From Bordetella sp. (lineage in GTDB: Bacteria > Pseudomonadota > Gammaproteobacteria > Burkholderiales > Burkholderiaceae_B): 7,217 bases of DNA. Shown in pieces: positions 1-6,616 of this stretch. Both the position numbers and the translations under genes were made by a program. A model generated the notes under the pieces. It ran no database searches. It was not told where the DNA came from and saw only the letters and a program-made list of their open reading frames with translations. The stretch is from positions 1 to 7,217 of the forward strand of contig DAIDKG010000153.1 of NCBI GenBank assembly GCA_027450125.1, in the 5' to 3' direction. How positions within the stretch are numbered: the stretch's first letter is position 1; each line of letters starts with the position of its first letter.

Positions 1-539
1 GGATAGCGCAGCGCATTGTCGCGCTGGGCCACGCAGAGCTTGCCGAAGTCTTCGCGCGTGGCGCCGTAGGCGCGCATGTAGTGCGCCGTGAGCAGGGCGA
101 AGCTGGCGTTGGGGCCGCCTGCGCCGTAGGGGTACACGCCGTCCTGCGCGAAGCGCGAAAACTGGCTGACCGTGTTGCGGAAGGAGTCGACGTGATTCGT
201 GTCGCCCGAGATGCAGGCGACCACGCCGGCATCGCCCGCCTGCACCGCGCGGGCCGCGCGGCGCAGGCCGATTACACCGCTGGCGCCGCCCGTGGGAATG
301 TGGTCGAGCCAGCGCGGGCTCATGCCCAGGTGCTGCATCAAGCCCACGGCGGTGTCGGGGGCGAGCGTGAAGCTCGAGACGCAGACGCCGTCGACGGCGT
401 CCTTGGGCAGGCCGGATCGGCGCACCAGCGCGCCCAGCGCGCGGCCCAGCCACCAGTGCGCGGCGTGCGTCGAATAGCGTTCGTAGGGAATGGTGACGGG
501 CAAAGCCGCCACGACGCCGTCGTAGCTCTGGCGCGCCAT
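1..539 (-). CDS. Thiolase-fold protein lacking the nucleophilic cysteine, N-terminal part, cut by window edge
   Basis: I translated 179 residues from the ATG at 539; the frame is open to the left edge. It is the N-terminal half of a thiolase/SCP2-type (lipid-transfer-protein-like) enzyme of probably 380-400 residues. Signatures are the glycine-rich loop TGGASGVIGLRRAARAVQAG at 83-102 followed by VVACISGD, and the later block GPNASFALLTAHYMRAYGAT (142-161) with QRDNALRY (172-179), typical of the family. Classical thiolases have C-x-S-G in the first loop; here the matching residues are G85-A-S-G, so the acyl-accepting cysteine is missing. The remaining catalytic region is outside the window. 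Cysteine-less relatives include Ltp2-type steroid side-chain aldolases, which do retro-aldol cleavage of beta-hydroxyacyl-CoAs and work with a DUF35 partner. AGGGAG (547-552) sits 7 bases before the ATG, and the ATG overlaps the ligase stop (TGATG), which fixes the start. Fold assignment is confident; the reaction is inferred. Confidence 0.82.
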   Translation of the reverse strand, partial: MARQSYDGVVAALPVTIPYERYSTHAAHWWLGRALGALVRRSGLPKDAVDGVCVSSFTLAPDTAVGLMQHLGMSPRWLDHIPTGGASGVIGLRRAARAVQAGDAGVVACISGDTNHVDSFRNTVSQFSRFAQDGVYPYGAGGPNASFALLTAHYMRAYGATREDFGKLCVAQRDNALRY

Positions 540-2173
540 CAGTGGGCTCCCTCTTGGCGTTTCTTCAGCGCGGTGGTGTCGATGCAATTGGGTTGACCCA
601 GATAGCCGGCCGCCAGCTTCTTCATCTCGCCGCGCTGGATCTTGTTGGTGGTGGTCAGCGGCAGGGCGTCGACAAAAACCACGTAGCCGGGCACCTTGTA
701 GTAGGCCAGCTCGCCCAGGCTCCATTGCACCAGCTCGCGCGCGGCCGCCGGCATGTCGCCGGGCATGGTTTCGGGCACGATGCAGGCCAGCACCTCGTCG
801 CCGCGGATGGCGTCGGGCACCGCGGCCACCGCCACGGTCTTGACCAGGGGGTGGTTGAGCAGGATGGTTTCGACTTCCACGGCCGAGATGTTCTCGCCGC
901 TGCGGCGGATGACGTTCTTCTTGCGGTCGACGAAGCGGATCATGCCGTCGGCATCGCGGCGCACCAGGTCGCCGGTGTGGAACCAGCCGCCCGCCCAGGC
1001 TTCTTCGGTGGCTTGCGGATCCTTGAGATAACCGGCGAAAAAGCCGAAGTGCGGGTTTTCGCCGGCATGGCGCACCAGCAGTTCGCCGGGTGCGCCGATG
1101 GCGGCGTCCCGGCCGTCGTCGGCGACGATGCGCACTTCGACCTCGGGCTCCTGCGTGCCGATGCTGCTGGTGCCCACGTAGCGCGGTTCCTTGGTGGCGC
1201 CGATGACCGCACCGTTGCCGGTCTCGGTCATGGCCCAGGCCTCGATCAGCGGAAAGCCGAAGCGCTCCTCGAAGGCGGCGTGCAGCGAGCGCTCGACGCC
1301 GGCGCCGAAACCGAAGCGCACGTCATGCCTGCGATCGTCGTGGCTGGCGGGCGCCTTCATGAGAATGGCCGGCATCACGCCCAGGTAGTGGACGACGGTG
1401 GCACGCGAGCGGCGCACGCTGTCCCACCAGGTCCTGGGATGGAAGCGGTCGAGCACGATGAGGCAGCCGCCGGTGGTGATCATGGCCAGGGTCGAGACGG
1501 CCTTGGCGTTCATGTGCACCACGGGCAGGGGCGTGATCATGCGCTCCTGGCCTTCGCGCAGCGTGCACAGGCCGCCGATGGTGGCGTACCACTTGCCGCA
1601 TTGCAGGTAGTACTCGTTGGTGAGAATGCAGCCCTTGGGCCGGCCGGTGGTGCCGGAGGTGTAGAGCAGGCCGCATTCGGTGGCGGTGCCCGGGGGCTGG
1701 GCGGCCAGCGGCGCCGGTGTGAGCGCAGGCGGGGGCGCATCGTCGGCGGCCATGGCATGCAGCGGGCGGCCGGCGCGCTGAGCGGCTTCCCGCAGGCCGG
1801 CATGGCGGCTGGGCAGGGCCACCGCCAGGATCAGTTCGGAGTGGCCGATGAGGTATTCGAGTTCGGCGGCGCGCAGGTCGGCGTTGATGGGCACGACGGA
1901 CACGCCCAATGCGTTCAGCGCGAACCAGTGCAGGAAAAAGGCCGGACGGTTCTCCAGCAGCAGGCCCACCCGGTGGCCGTGGCCGTAGCCCGCGGCGGCA
2001 TAGGCATCGCGCAGCCCGTCGACCCGGGCCAGCGCGTCGGCGTAACTCAGCTCGCCGGCCTGGATGCCGTAGGCCTCGGCGGTTTCAGGCAGGACACAGA
2101 GAAAAGGATTCTTGCTCCACTTGGCCGTGGTGCCGCAGAAAACCTCGTAGACCGTTTTGGCGCTCACAGACAT
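539..2173 (-). CDS. AMP-forming acyl-CoA ligase (ANL superfamily)
   Basis: This 544-residue adenylating enzyme should activate a carboxylic acid with ATP to an acyl-AMP and then a CoA thioester. Core motifs are in the usual order: P-loop YTSGTTGRPKG at 171-181, AWAMTETG at 312-319, the hinge region GWFHTGDLVRRDADG at 396-410 with D402, DRKKNVIRRSGENIS at 416-430, and the catalytic lysine K511 in TTTNKIQRGEMKK near the C-terminus. Length and motifs fit the family closely, and the enzyme looks intact. The closest general resemblance is to the crotonobetaine/carnitine-CoA ligase-like and aryl/fatty acyl ligases; I cannot read the substrate from sequence. Sitting between an oxygenase and a thiolase-fold gene, it probably activates the oxygenase substrate or product for C-C cleavage. 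The annotated ATG at 2173 has AAGGGA directly against it; a GTG at 2167 (codon 3) has a better spacing. The TGA overlaps the next ATG by one base. Confidence 0.92.
   Translation of the reverse strand: MSVSAKTVYEVFCGTTAKWSKNPFLCVLPETAEAYGIQAGELSYADALARVDGLRDAYAAAGYGHGHRVGLLLENRPAFFLHWFALNALGVSVVPINADLRAAELEYLIGHSELILAVALPSRHAGLREAAQRAGRPLHAMAADDAPPPALTPAPLAAQPPGTATECGLLYTSGTTGRPKGCILTNEYYLQCGKWYATIGGLCTLREGQERMITPLPVVHMNAKAVSTLAMITTGGCLIVLDRFHPRTWWDSVRRSRATVVHYLGVMPAILMKAPASHDDRRHDVRFGFGAGVERSLHAAFEERFGFPLIEAWAMTETGNGAVIGATKEPRYVGTSSIGTQEPEVEVRIVADDGRDAAIGAPGELLVRHAGENPHFGFFAGYLKDPQATEEAWAGGWFHTGDLVRRDADGMIRFVDRKKNVIRRSGENISAVEVETILLNHPLVKTVAVAAVPDAIRGDEVLACIVPETMPGDMPAAARELVQWSLGELAYYKVPGYVVFVDALPLTTTNKIQRGEMKKLAAGYLGQPNCIDTTALKKRQEGAH
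547..552 (-). promoter_or_regulatory. Ribosome binding site for the thiolase-fold gene
   Basis: AGGGAG lies within the end of the ligase gene, 7 bases before the ATG at 539. It supports that start and, with the one-base stop/start overlap, suggests the gene is translated by coupling to the ligase. Confidence 0.7.
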
Positions 2174-2179
2174 TCCCTT
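2174..2179 (-). promoter_or_regulatory. Ribosome binding site for the acyl-CoA ligase; spacing favours a GTG start at 2167
   Basis: AAGGGA abuts the ATG at 2173 with no spacer, which is poor for initiation. It stands 6 bases before an in-frame GTG at 2167-2165, a normal distance. The ligase may therefore start at the GTG and be two residues shorter (542), with no change to the fold. Confidence 0.5.
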
Positions 2180-2189
2180 GAATACCGTC

Positions 2190-2681
2190 TCACATCAAAA
2201 GCTGGATATTGCCGAATGCGGCTTCGCAGTTGACCAGGTCGACCTGCTTGAAGCGGATTTTCAGCGTTCCGCCTTCCTCGGCCAGGTGATGCGTGGCCCA
2301 GCCGGCATACAGCGCCTGCTCGTCGCCGCGCGTCTCCACGTAGTGGAAGGCGGTGCGCGTCACGTAGCGCCCTTCGTCGGGCCTGTGCTCGGCGTGGCCG
2401 GTTTCGATGCCGGGCATTTGCAGCAGGTGGTGGCAGCGGCTCCTGGGCTGCTGCGAGAACGTGCGCTGCCCGGCCAGACGCTCGACGCGCACGCGCAGCA
2501 GCAGCTTGTTCTCGTGCATCAGCGACGTATACAGGCGCGCATCGGGCTGACCGTGCGTGAGCGGCATCCAGTACCAGGCATCCTCGCTGTAGAGATCGAG
2601 CCATTCGTCGAATTTCTGTTCGTCGATCAGGCGTGCCTCCCGGTAGACGAAGGCGATGAGTTGCTGGTCGGCGTAGCTCAT
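2190..2681 (-). CDS. Aromatic ring-hydroxylating dioxygenase, beta subunit
   Basis: This 163-residue protein is the small structural subunit of the Rieske oxygenase, of the NTF2/SnoaL-like fold. Family signatures are FVYREARLIDEQKFDEWLDLY-like sequence at 11-31, the YWMPL segment at 37-41, and the RVERLAGQRTF...PRSRCHH region at 66-85. The length is typical (about 160-180). The frame is open far upstream (to 3389), but that part overlaps the alpha gene and is low-complexity, arginine-rich shadow sequence. The ATG at 2681 is preceded by GGAGGG (2688-2693) at a 6-base spacing and overlaps the alpha stop codon as ATGA, so it is a confident start and suggests translational coupling that keeps the two subunits balanced. 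The protein ends NIQLLM, with a 16-base gap before the ligase gene. Confidence 0.93.
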   Translation of the reverse strand: MSYADQQLIAFVYREARLIDEQKFDEWLDLYSEDAWYWMPLTHGQPDARLYTSLMHENKLLLRVRVERLAGQRTFSQQPRSRCHHLLQMPGIETGHAEHRPDEGRYVTRTAFHYVETRGDEQALYAGWATHHLAEEGGTLKIRFKQVDLVNCEAAFGNIQLLM

Positions 2682-4003
2682 TGCGCGCCCTCCGTCATGT
2701 AGCGGGCCCAGGCGCGGTACTGGTTGCGCATCTGCCCTTCGCTGGTTCCCTTGACGACTTCGTTCTCGCGCTGCGCCTCGCCGGGCTCGAGCAGACGGGC
2801 CACGTTGACCCACTCGCGCGCGCGGGCATGCTCCAGGCCCTGCTGCGCGCGCTCGTACATTTCGAGGTCGTCGTGGCCGACCATGGAGGTCGGCGCGTTG
2901 ATGAGGCGGTTGTACATGACAGTGCGCTCGAGCAGCATGTCGGGTGCGCCTGCCAGGCGGAAGGTCCACGACTCCACCAGCGTGCGGTCGGCGGCGAGAG
3001 GCTTGAAGATGCGCAAGGTCTGGATGGGGCCTTTGACCATGATGTGCGGAAAGAGCGTGGTGTTGTGGCGCGATTCGCCCAGGATCTGGTGGGCGCGCTC
3101 CTCGCCGTAGGCGGCGACCATGGCGTCCCAGTAGCCGGGTATGGCCGAGTAGTTGGAATGGATGGATCCGGACACGCCGGTGTGACCGTGGCCGTTCTTC
3201 CAGACGCGGATGCCGGTGTCTTCGTAGAATTCGTAGGGCGAGATGAAAGGGGCGAAGAGCTCCACGGCCATGGGCTTGGGCGTGCCTTCGGGCGCTTCCT
3301 GCCAGACGCGCACGGCGGTGCCGGCCGAGGACTCGTGCGCCACCATGGGGTGGCAGGTGTCGGACTGATTGTCGACCAGCATCTTCCAATTGCAGCGGTG
3401 CAGGTAGCGCAGCACGCCGCCGGCCACCTCCAGCCTGCCCTCGGGCGAGCGGTCGACCATGTTGTCTAGCGTGCTGAGCGAATCCCCGAAGTAATCCTCG
3501 AAAGACTCGCCCTGCGCGCTCAGGCGGCAGAAGACGAAGCCGCGGTAGTTGCGCACGTTCGCCACGGCTTCGAGGCCGCGGCTGGCCTCCGTATTTTCGA
3601 AGCCGGTGTTTTCGTAGCCCTTCTTCAGCGGCACCGACAGCAGGCTGCCGTCGGTCTTGAAGGTCCAGGCGTGATAGGGGCAGCGGAAGAACTTGCCGGT
3701 ATTGCCGTGGCCTTCGGGCGCCACCTGGACGCCCTTGTGGGCGCAGCGGTTGTACAGCACGCGGATGCTCTGGTCGCCGTGGCGCACCATGATCACCGAC
3801 TGGTCGCCCACGGTCGTGGTGTAGAAATCGCCGGGCCCGGGCACCTGGCTCTCGTGCCCCACGTAGACCCAGGTCACCGTGAACAGGCGCTCCATCTCGA
3901 GCTGGTAGAGATCCTGGCTGATGAAAAGATCCTTGTGGACCTGCGTGTCCTGCACCAGGTCGCGGATGGCCTGGGGATTGCCGCGGTAAACAGATTGAGG
4001 CAT
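2678..4003 (-). CDS. Aromatic ring-hydroxylating (Rieske) dioxygenase, alpha subunit
   Basis: This 441-residue protein is the catalytic subunit of a Rieske non-heme-iron oxygenase, which adds O2 to an aromatic ring in the cytoplasm. The N-terminal Rieske domain has ligands C87-x-H89 and C108-x2-H111 (3745-3671), 18 residues apart, slightly longer than the usual 15-17. The catalytic domain has D215-x2-H218-x4-H223 (NQSDTCHPMVAH), where the histidines bind iron and D215 matches the aspartate that bridges to the neighbouring Rieske centre. The third iron ligand is probably D378 or D379 in GHDDLEMYERAQQG. A strong GAGGAG (4011-4016) sits 7 bases before the ATG at 4003. The gene ends in a 4-base ATGA overlap with the beta-subunit gene, so the enzyme is probably an alpha-beta oligomer. 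General fold similarity is to benzoate/anthranilate-type oxygenases. The substrate cannot be read from sequence; an indole-3-acetate-like compound is inferred from the neighbours. Confidence 0.93.
   Translation of the reverse strand: MPQSVYRGNPQAIRDLVQDTQVHKDLFISQDLYQLEMERLFTVTWVYVGHESQVPGPGDFYTTTVGDQSVIMVRHGDQSIRVLYNRCAHKGVQVAPEGHGNTGKFFRCPYHAWTFKTDGSLLSVPLKKGYENTGFENTEASRGLEAVANVRNYRGFVFCRLSAQGESFEDYFGDSLSTLDNMVDRSPEGRLEVAGGVLRYLHRCNWKMLVDNQSDTCHPMVAHESSAGTAVRVWQEAPEGTPKPMAVELFAPFISPYEFYEDTGIRVWKNGHGHTGVSGSIHSNYSAIPGYWDAMVAAYGEERAHQILGESRHNTTLFPHIMVKGPIQTLRIFKPLAADRTLVESWTFRLAGAPDMLLERTVMYNRLINAPTSMVGHDDLEMYERAQQGLEHARAREWVNVARLLEPGEAQRENEVVKGTSEGQMRNQYRAWARYMTEGAQ
2688..2693 (-). promoter_or_regulatory. 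Ribosome binding site for the dioxygenase beta subunit
   Basis: GGAGGG lies inside the last codons of the alpha-subunit gene, 6 bases before the beta ATG at 2681. It fixes the beta start and rules out the long upstream extension of that frame. Confidence 0.8.
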
Positions 4004-4021
4004 GGCATTGCTCCTCAGGGC

Positions 4022-4984
4022 TTACAGGTCGAGCACCAGGCGCGCCGACTTGGCGCGCGAGACGCAGATCTGGATGACATTGCCCTTGGCTTTTTCAGCA
4101 TCGGACAGGTAATAGTCGCGGTGGTCGGGCGTGCCTTCGAGCACCGTGGCCTGGCATACCCCGCATTCGCCGCGCTTGCAGTCGTACATGGGATCGCAGC
4201 CGGCCTCTTCGAGCACGTCGAGAATGGTCTTGTCGGCGGGGACGGCGAACACCTTGCCGGAGTGCCTGAGCTCGACCTCAAAGGCGCCGTCGCCGGCCTG
4301 CGGTGCGGCGGCAGAGAACAGTTCGAAGTGCACACGCTTGCTGTCCCAGCCGCGCGCCTTCGCGCCGGCGATGACCGCGTCGATCAGGCCTTTGGGGCCG
4401 CATACGTAGACATGCTCGCCGGCAGGGGCGGCATCGAGCAGGGCGTCCAGATCGAAAGCCGACGCGGGTTCGTCGTCGGCATGGACGACCAGCCTGTCGC
4501 CGGCCAGCGCCTGCAGCTCGTCGACGAAGGCCAGCTGGCTCCGGCTGCGGCCGCTGTAATGCAGGGCGTAGCGGCTGCCCTTGCCGGCAAGCGAGGCCGC
4601 CATGCTGGCGATGGGCGTGATGCCGATGCCGCCGGCGATCAGCACGGTGTTGCCGGGATGGTCTGCCAGGGGAAATTCGTTGGCCGGGCCTTGGGCGGTG
4701 ATGACGTCGCCTTCCTTCAGCGCGTGCATGTAGCGCGAACCGCCCTGGCTGTTGTCCTCCAGGCGCACGCCCAGGCGGTAATGGCCGGGGGCGCCGAAGG
4801 ATTCGCCGCCGATGTTCACGAGCGAGTAATTGCGCGGATCGTGCAGGCCGGGTATCTGGACCTTGATATGGGAACCCGGGCTGTAAGCGGGCAGGGCGCC
4901 GCCGTCGGCGCTTTCCAGGCGGAAGGAGCGGATCAGGGGCGATTCCTGTCTGACTTCGCGGACGATGAGCTTGAGGATGTGCAT
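4022..4984 (-). CDS. Phthalate-dioxygenase-reductase type oxidoreductase (flavin, NAD, C-terminal [2Fe-2S])
   Basis: This 320-residue protein should carry electrons from NAD(P)H to the Rieske oxygenase encoded next. The order of domains is visible. A flavin-binding barrel has the RNYS motif at 51-54. A nucleotide-binding domain has GGIGITPI at 118-125 and CGPKG at 195-199. A C-terminal plant-type ferredoxin has cysteines at 269, 274, 277 and 307 (CKRGECGVC, then CVSR). Flavin first and ferredoxin last is the layout of phthalate dioxygenase reductase and VanB; those use FMN, so FMN is likely here. The length is typical. The frame stays open upstream to 5695, but that stretch is inside iorB, arginine/proline-rich and without homology, while MHILKL at 4984 begins the conserved domain. 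The Shine-Dalgarno is weak (GAAAG, 7 bases before the ATG). The stop is 18 bases before the oxygenase start, which supports a shared role. Confidence 0.92.
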   Translation of the reverse strand: MHILKLIVREVRQESPLIRSFRLESADGGALPAYSPGSHIKVQIPGLHDPRNYSLVNIGGESFGAPGHYRLGVRLEDNSQGGSRYMHALKEGDVITAQGPANEFPLADHPGNTVLIAGGIGITPIASMAASLAGKGSRYALHYSGRSRSQLAFVDELQALAGDRLVVHADDEPASAFDLDALLDAAPAGEHVYVCGPKGLIDAVIAGAKARGWDSKRVHFELFSAAAPQAGDGAFEVELRHSGKVFAVPADKTILDVLEEAGCDPMYDCKRGECGVCQATVLEGTPDHRDYYLSDAEKAKGNVIQICVSRAKSARLVLDL

Positions 4985-5007
4985 GGCGTGGCTTTCAGTG
5001 AGGGCGC

Positions 5008-6576
5008 TCAGGCCGCCCTGGCGGCCGAGGGCGGGTGCAGCTTTTCGGCGGCCTGGCGTTCCAGCGGGGCGCACTGGACTTCGGCCAGCGCCGTGGCGCG
5101 CAGTTCGCGCACGGCCTGCGCGGCGTCGGGGCGGCCCAGCAGCGCTTCGGCGGTTTGAATCAGGGTGCGGTACTTGCCGCCGCCTCTTGCATGGGTGTCG
5201 CTGTACCCTTTGACCAGTCGGCGGCACTCCACCACTTCGACGGCCAGTGCATAGTCGCGCGGCGCGATGCGTGCGATGAGAGCCAGCCATTGCGCCAGGC
5301 TGGCCGCCTCGGCCTGGTGGCGCAAGGTGCTGCGGCGCCAGCGGCGCATGCCCGACATGAGGTAGAGCGACAGAAAGCCCAGGAGCTTGCCGCTTTGCAG
5401 GCGCTTGCCGCGGGTCAGGCGGCGCTCGATGAACTTGCCCAGCGGGGCGCTTTCCAGCCAGCGGCCCAGTCTGACGGGCAGCGTGCCGCAGATTTCTTCC
5501 AGGCGGGGATGCATGAAATCGACGATGTAGAGCTGCTGCCCCTGCTTGACGCCGGCTTCCTGGCCCACGCGCGCGAAGCGCGCGCCGCGGGTCTTGAGGT
5601 CGGCAACGCGTATCACGTCGTCGTAGCTCATGGCCACGGCCACATAGCGCGCCGCCGAACGGGTCAGCGCCCAGTCCGCCCTGTCGCCGCCGCACTGCAC
5701 ATCGAGCTGATGGATGGCCGCCATGTGCTCGAGGTATTCGCGGGCATAGGCCAGGTCCTGATAGTCGATCAGTCGGCGCAGGCCGGCCACCAGCATGGGA
5801 CGGGCCTGCGCCGGAAAACCGCCATGCACGCGGTCCAGCAGGTCCTGCACGCGCTTGTTGGCGGCCGATACGGGAACGTCGGGTTCGGGACGGTTCAGAT
5901 CGATGGACGGCGCCTGCGCCGGCGCATTGGCAGCGCCGTCGAATCCCAGCGCGAAGGCGCGCAGGCTGGCCTCGACGCCGACGCCGGCGCGCCGGATGGT
6001 GGATTCGAACTGCTCGCGCGTGAAGGGCAGGGCCCGGCTGCCGGCGATGGCGCCGAACAGGCTGGCGCTGATCACGCTGCCGGCCTGTTCGGCGGCGGCC
6101 TGCAGGTCGAAGCAGATGAAACGCCCGGCGGCATCGCGGGCCACCTCGATCACGCGGTTGGGGTCGGCGATGCCGTTGCCGGGCGCGGTCTTCTCGTCGA
6201 TGGCATAGCTGCGGTGCGAGGAGCTGATGAGCACGCTGCGGTCAGGCGTGACCAGGCCGCGCTGCATGGCACGGCCGGCCTCCATCAGCTCGGCTGCGAC
6301 GATCAGGTCGACGTCTCCGGGCGTGGGCATGAGCGCCAGCGTCGGGCCGTGGCCGGCACGCGCGACGTCCTCGCCGGGCACGATTTCCAGGTAATAGATG
6401 GTGGCGCCGGTGCGCTGCGCGACGCCGGGCACCGAGGTGGTCTGCGCCCACCAGCCGGCATGCTCGGCCATGTCGACAAGCCAGTCGGCCAGCACGCCGC
6501 CGCCCTGGCCGCCCATGGCCAGCACGGCGATCTTGATCGGATTGGAGGGAATCAGTTTTGCAGGAGGGGAATCCAT
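5008..6576 (-). CDS. iorB: Indolepyruvate oxidoreductase beta subunit with long C-terminal extension (IorB type)
   Basis: This 522-residue protein is the partner of the upstream IorA. Residues 14-215 form the 2-oxoacid oxidoreductase gamma-type domain: a glycine-rich loop MGGQGGG at 21-27, then SVPGVAQRTGATIYYLEI at 48-65, the usual contact region of this fold, and an ASLFGAIAG helix near 171. After a proline-rich linker (about 217-236) come some 280 further residues, mostly helical in character and rich in arginine, ending near GYSDTHARGGGKY (457-469). I take this to be the DUF6537 domain found at the C-terminus of large fused indolepyruvate oxidoreductases. Simple archaeal IorB proteins have only about 200 residues. 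The ATG at 6576 is the only start in frame near the domain; the purine-rich AAGGA upstream sits about 13 bases away, a long spacing. The stop lies 23 bases before the reductase gene. The subunit role is well supported; the extension's function is unknown. Confidence 0.9.
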   Translation of the reverse strand: MDSPPAKLIPSNPIKIAVLAMGGQGGGVLADWLVDMAEHAGWWAQTTSVPGVAQRTGATIYYLEIVPGEDVARAGHGPTLALMPTPGDVDLIVAAELMEAGRAMQRGLVTPDRSVLISSSHRSYAIDEKTAPGNGIADPNRVIEVARDAAGRFICFDLQAAAEQAGSVISASLFGAIAGSRALPFTREQFESTIRRAGVGVEASLRAFALGFDGAANAPAQAPSIDLNRPEPDVPVSAANKRVQDLLDRVHGGFPAQARPMLVAGLRRLIDYQDLAYAREYLEHMAAIHQLDVQCGGDRADWALTRSAARYVAVAMSYDDVIRVADLKTRGARFARVGQEAGVKQGQQLYIVDFMHPRLEEICGTLPVRLGRWLESAPLGKFIERRLTRGKRLQSGKLLGFLSLYLMSGMRRWRRSTLRHQAEAASLAQWLALIARIAPRDYALAVEVVECRRLVKGYSDTHARGGGKYRTLIQTAEALLGRPDAAQAVRELRATALAEVQCAPLERQAAEKLHPPSAARAA

Positions 6577-6601
6577 GATGACGTCGAGATCCTTGCTTGG
6601 C

Positions 6602-6615
6602 GCCTGTTGACAGGC
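6602..6615 (-). repeat. Short perfect inverted repeat between iorA and iorB
   Basis: The 14-base palindrome GCCTGTTGACAGGC lies just after the iorA stop codon. In the transcript it would form a 5-base-pair GC-rich stem with a UCAA loop. No run of U follows it, so it is unlikely to be an intrinsic terminator. It could protect or separate the upstream message, or be chance in GC-rich DNA. Confidence 0.4.
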
Positions 6616-6616
6616 C

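Noticed and set aside
81..596. Plus-strand open frame opposite the thiolase-fold gene
   Set aside because: The minus-strand translation is clearly thiolase-like and in phase with the ligase stop; the plus-strand product has no recognisable motif.
542..2233. Long plus-strand open frame of 563 codons opposite the acyl-CoA ligase
   Set aside because: It is rich in Gly, Ala, His and Val with no recognisable domain, and lies antisense to a gene with all ANL motifs. GC-rich codons leave few stops on the opposite strand.
2682..3389. Upstream extension of the beta-subunit frame
   Set aside because: It lies within the alpha gene, is Arg/His-rich, and the ATG at 2681 has a strong ribosome site and the ATGA overlap.
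3671..5158. Plus-strand open frame of 495 codons opposite the reductase and the alpha subunit
   Set aside because: It crosses two real genes and their junction on the other strand, with composition typical of an antisense shadow.
4985..5695. Upstream extension of the reductase frame
   Set aside because: It overlaps iorB on the same strand, reads as Arg/Pro-rich sequence with no homology, and the conserved domain starts at the ATG at 4984.
6602..6615. Inverted repeat as an intrinsic terminator
   Set aside because: The stem is short and no U-run follows, and the downstream iorB gene must be expressed with iorA.
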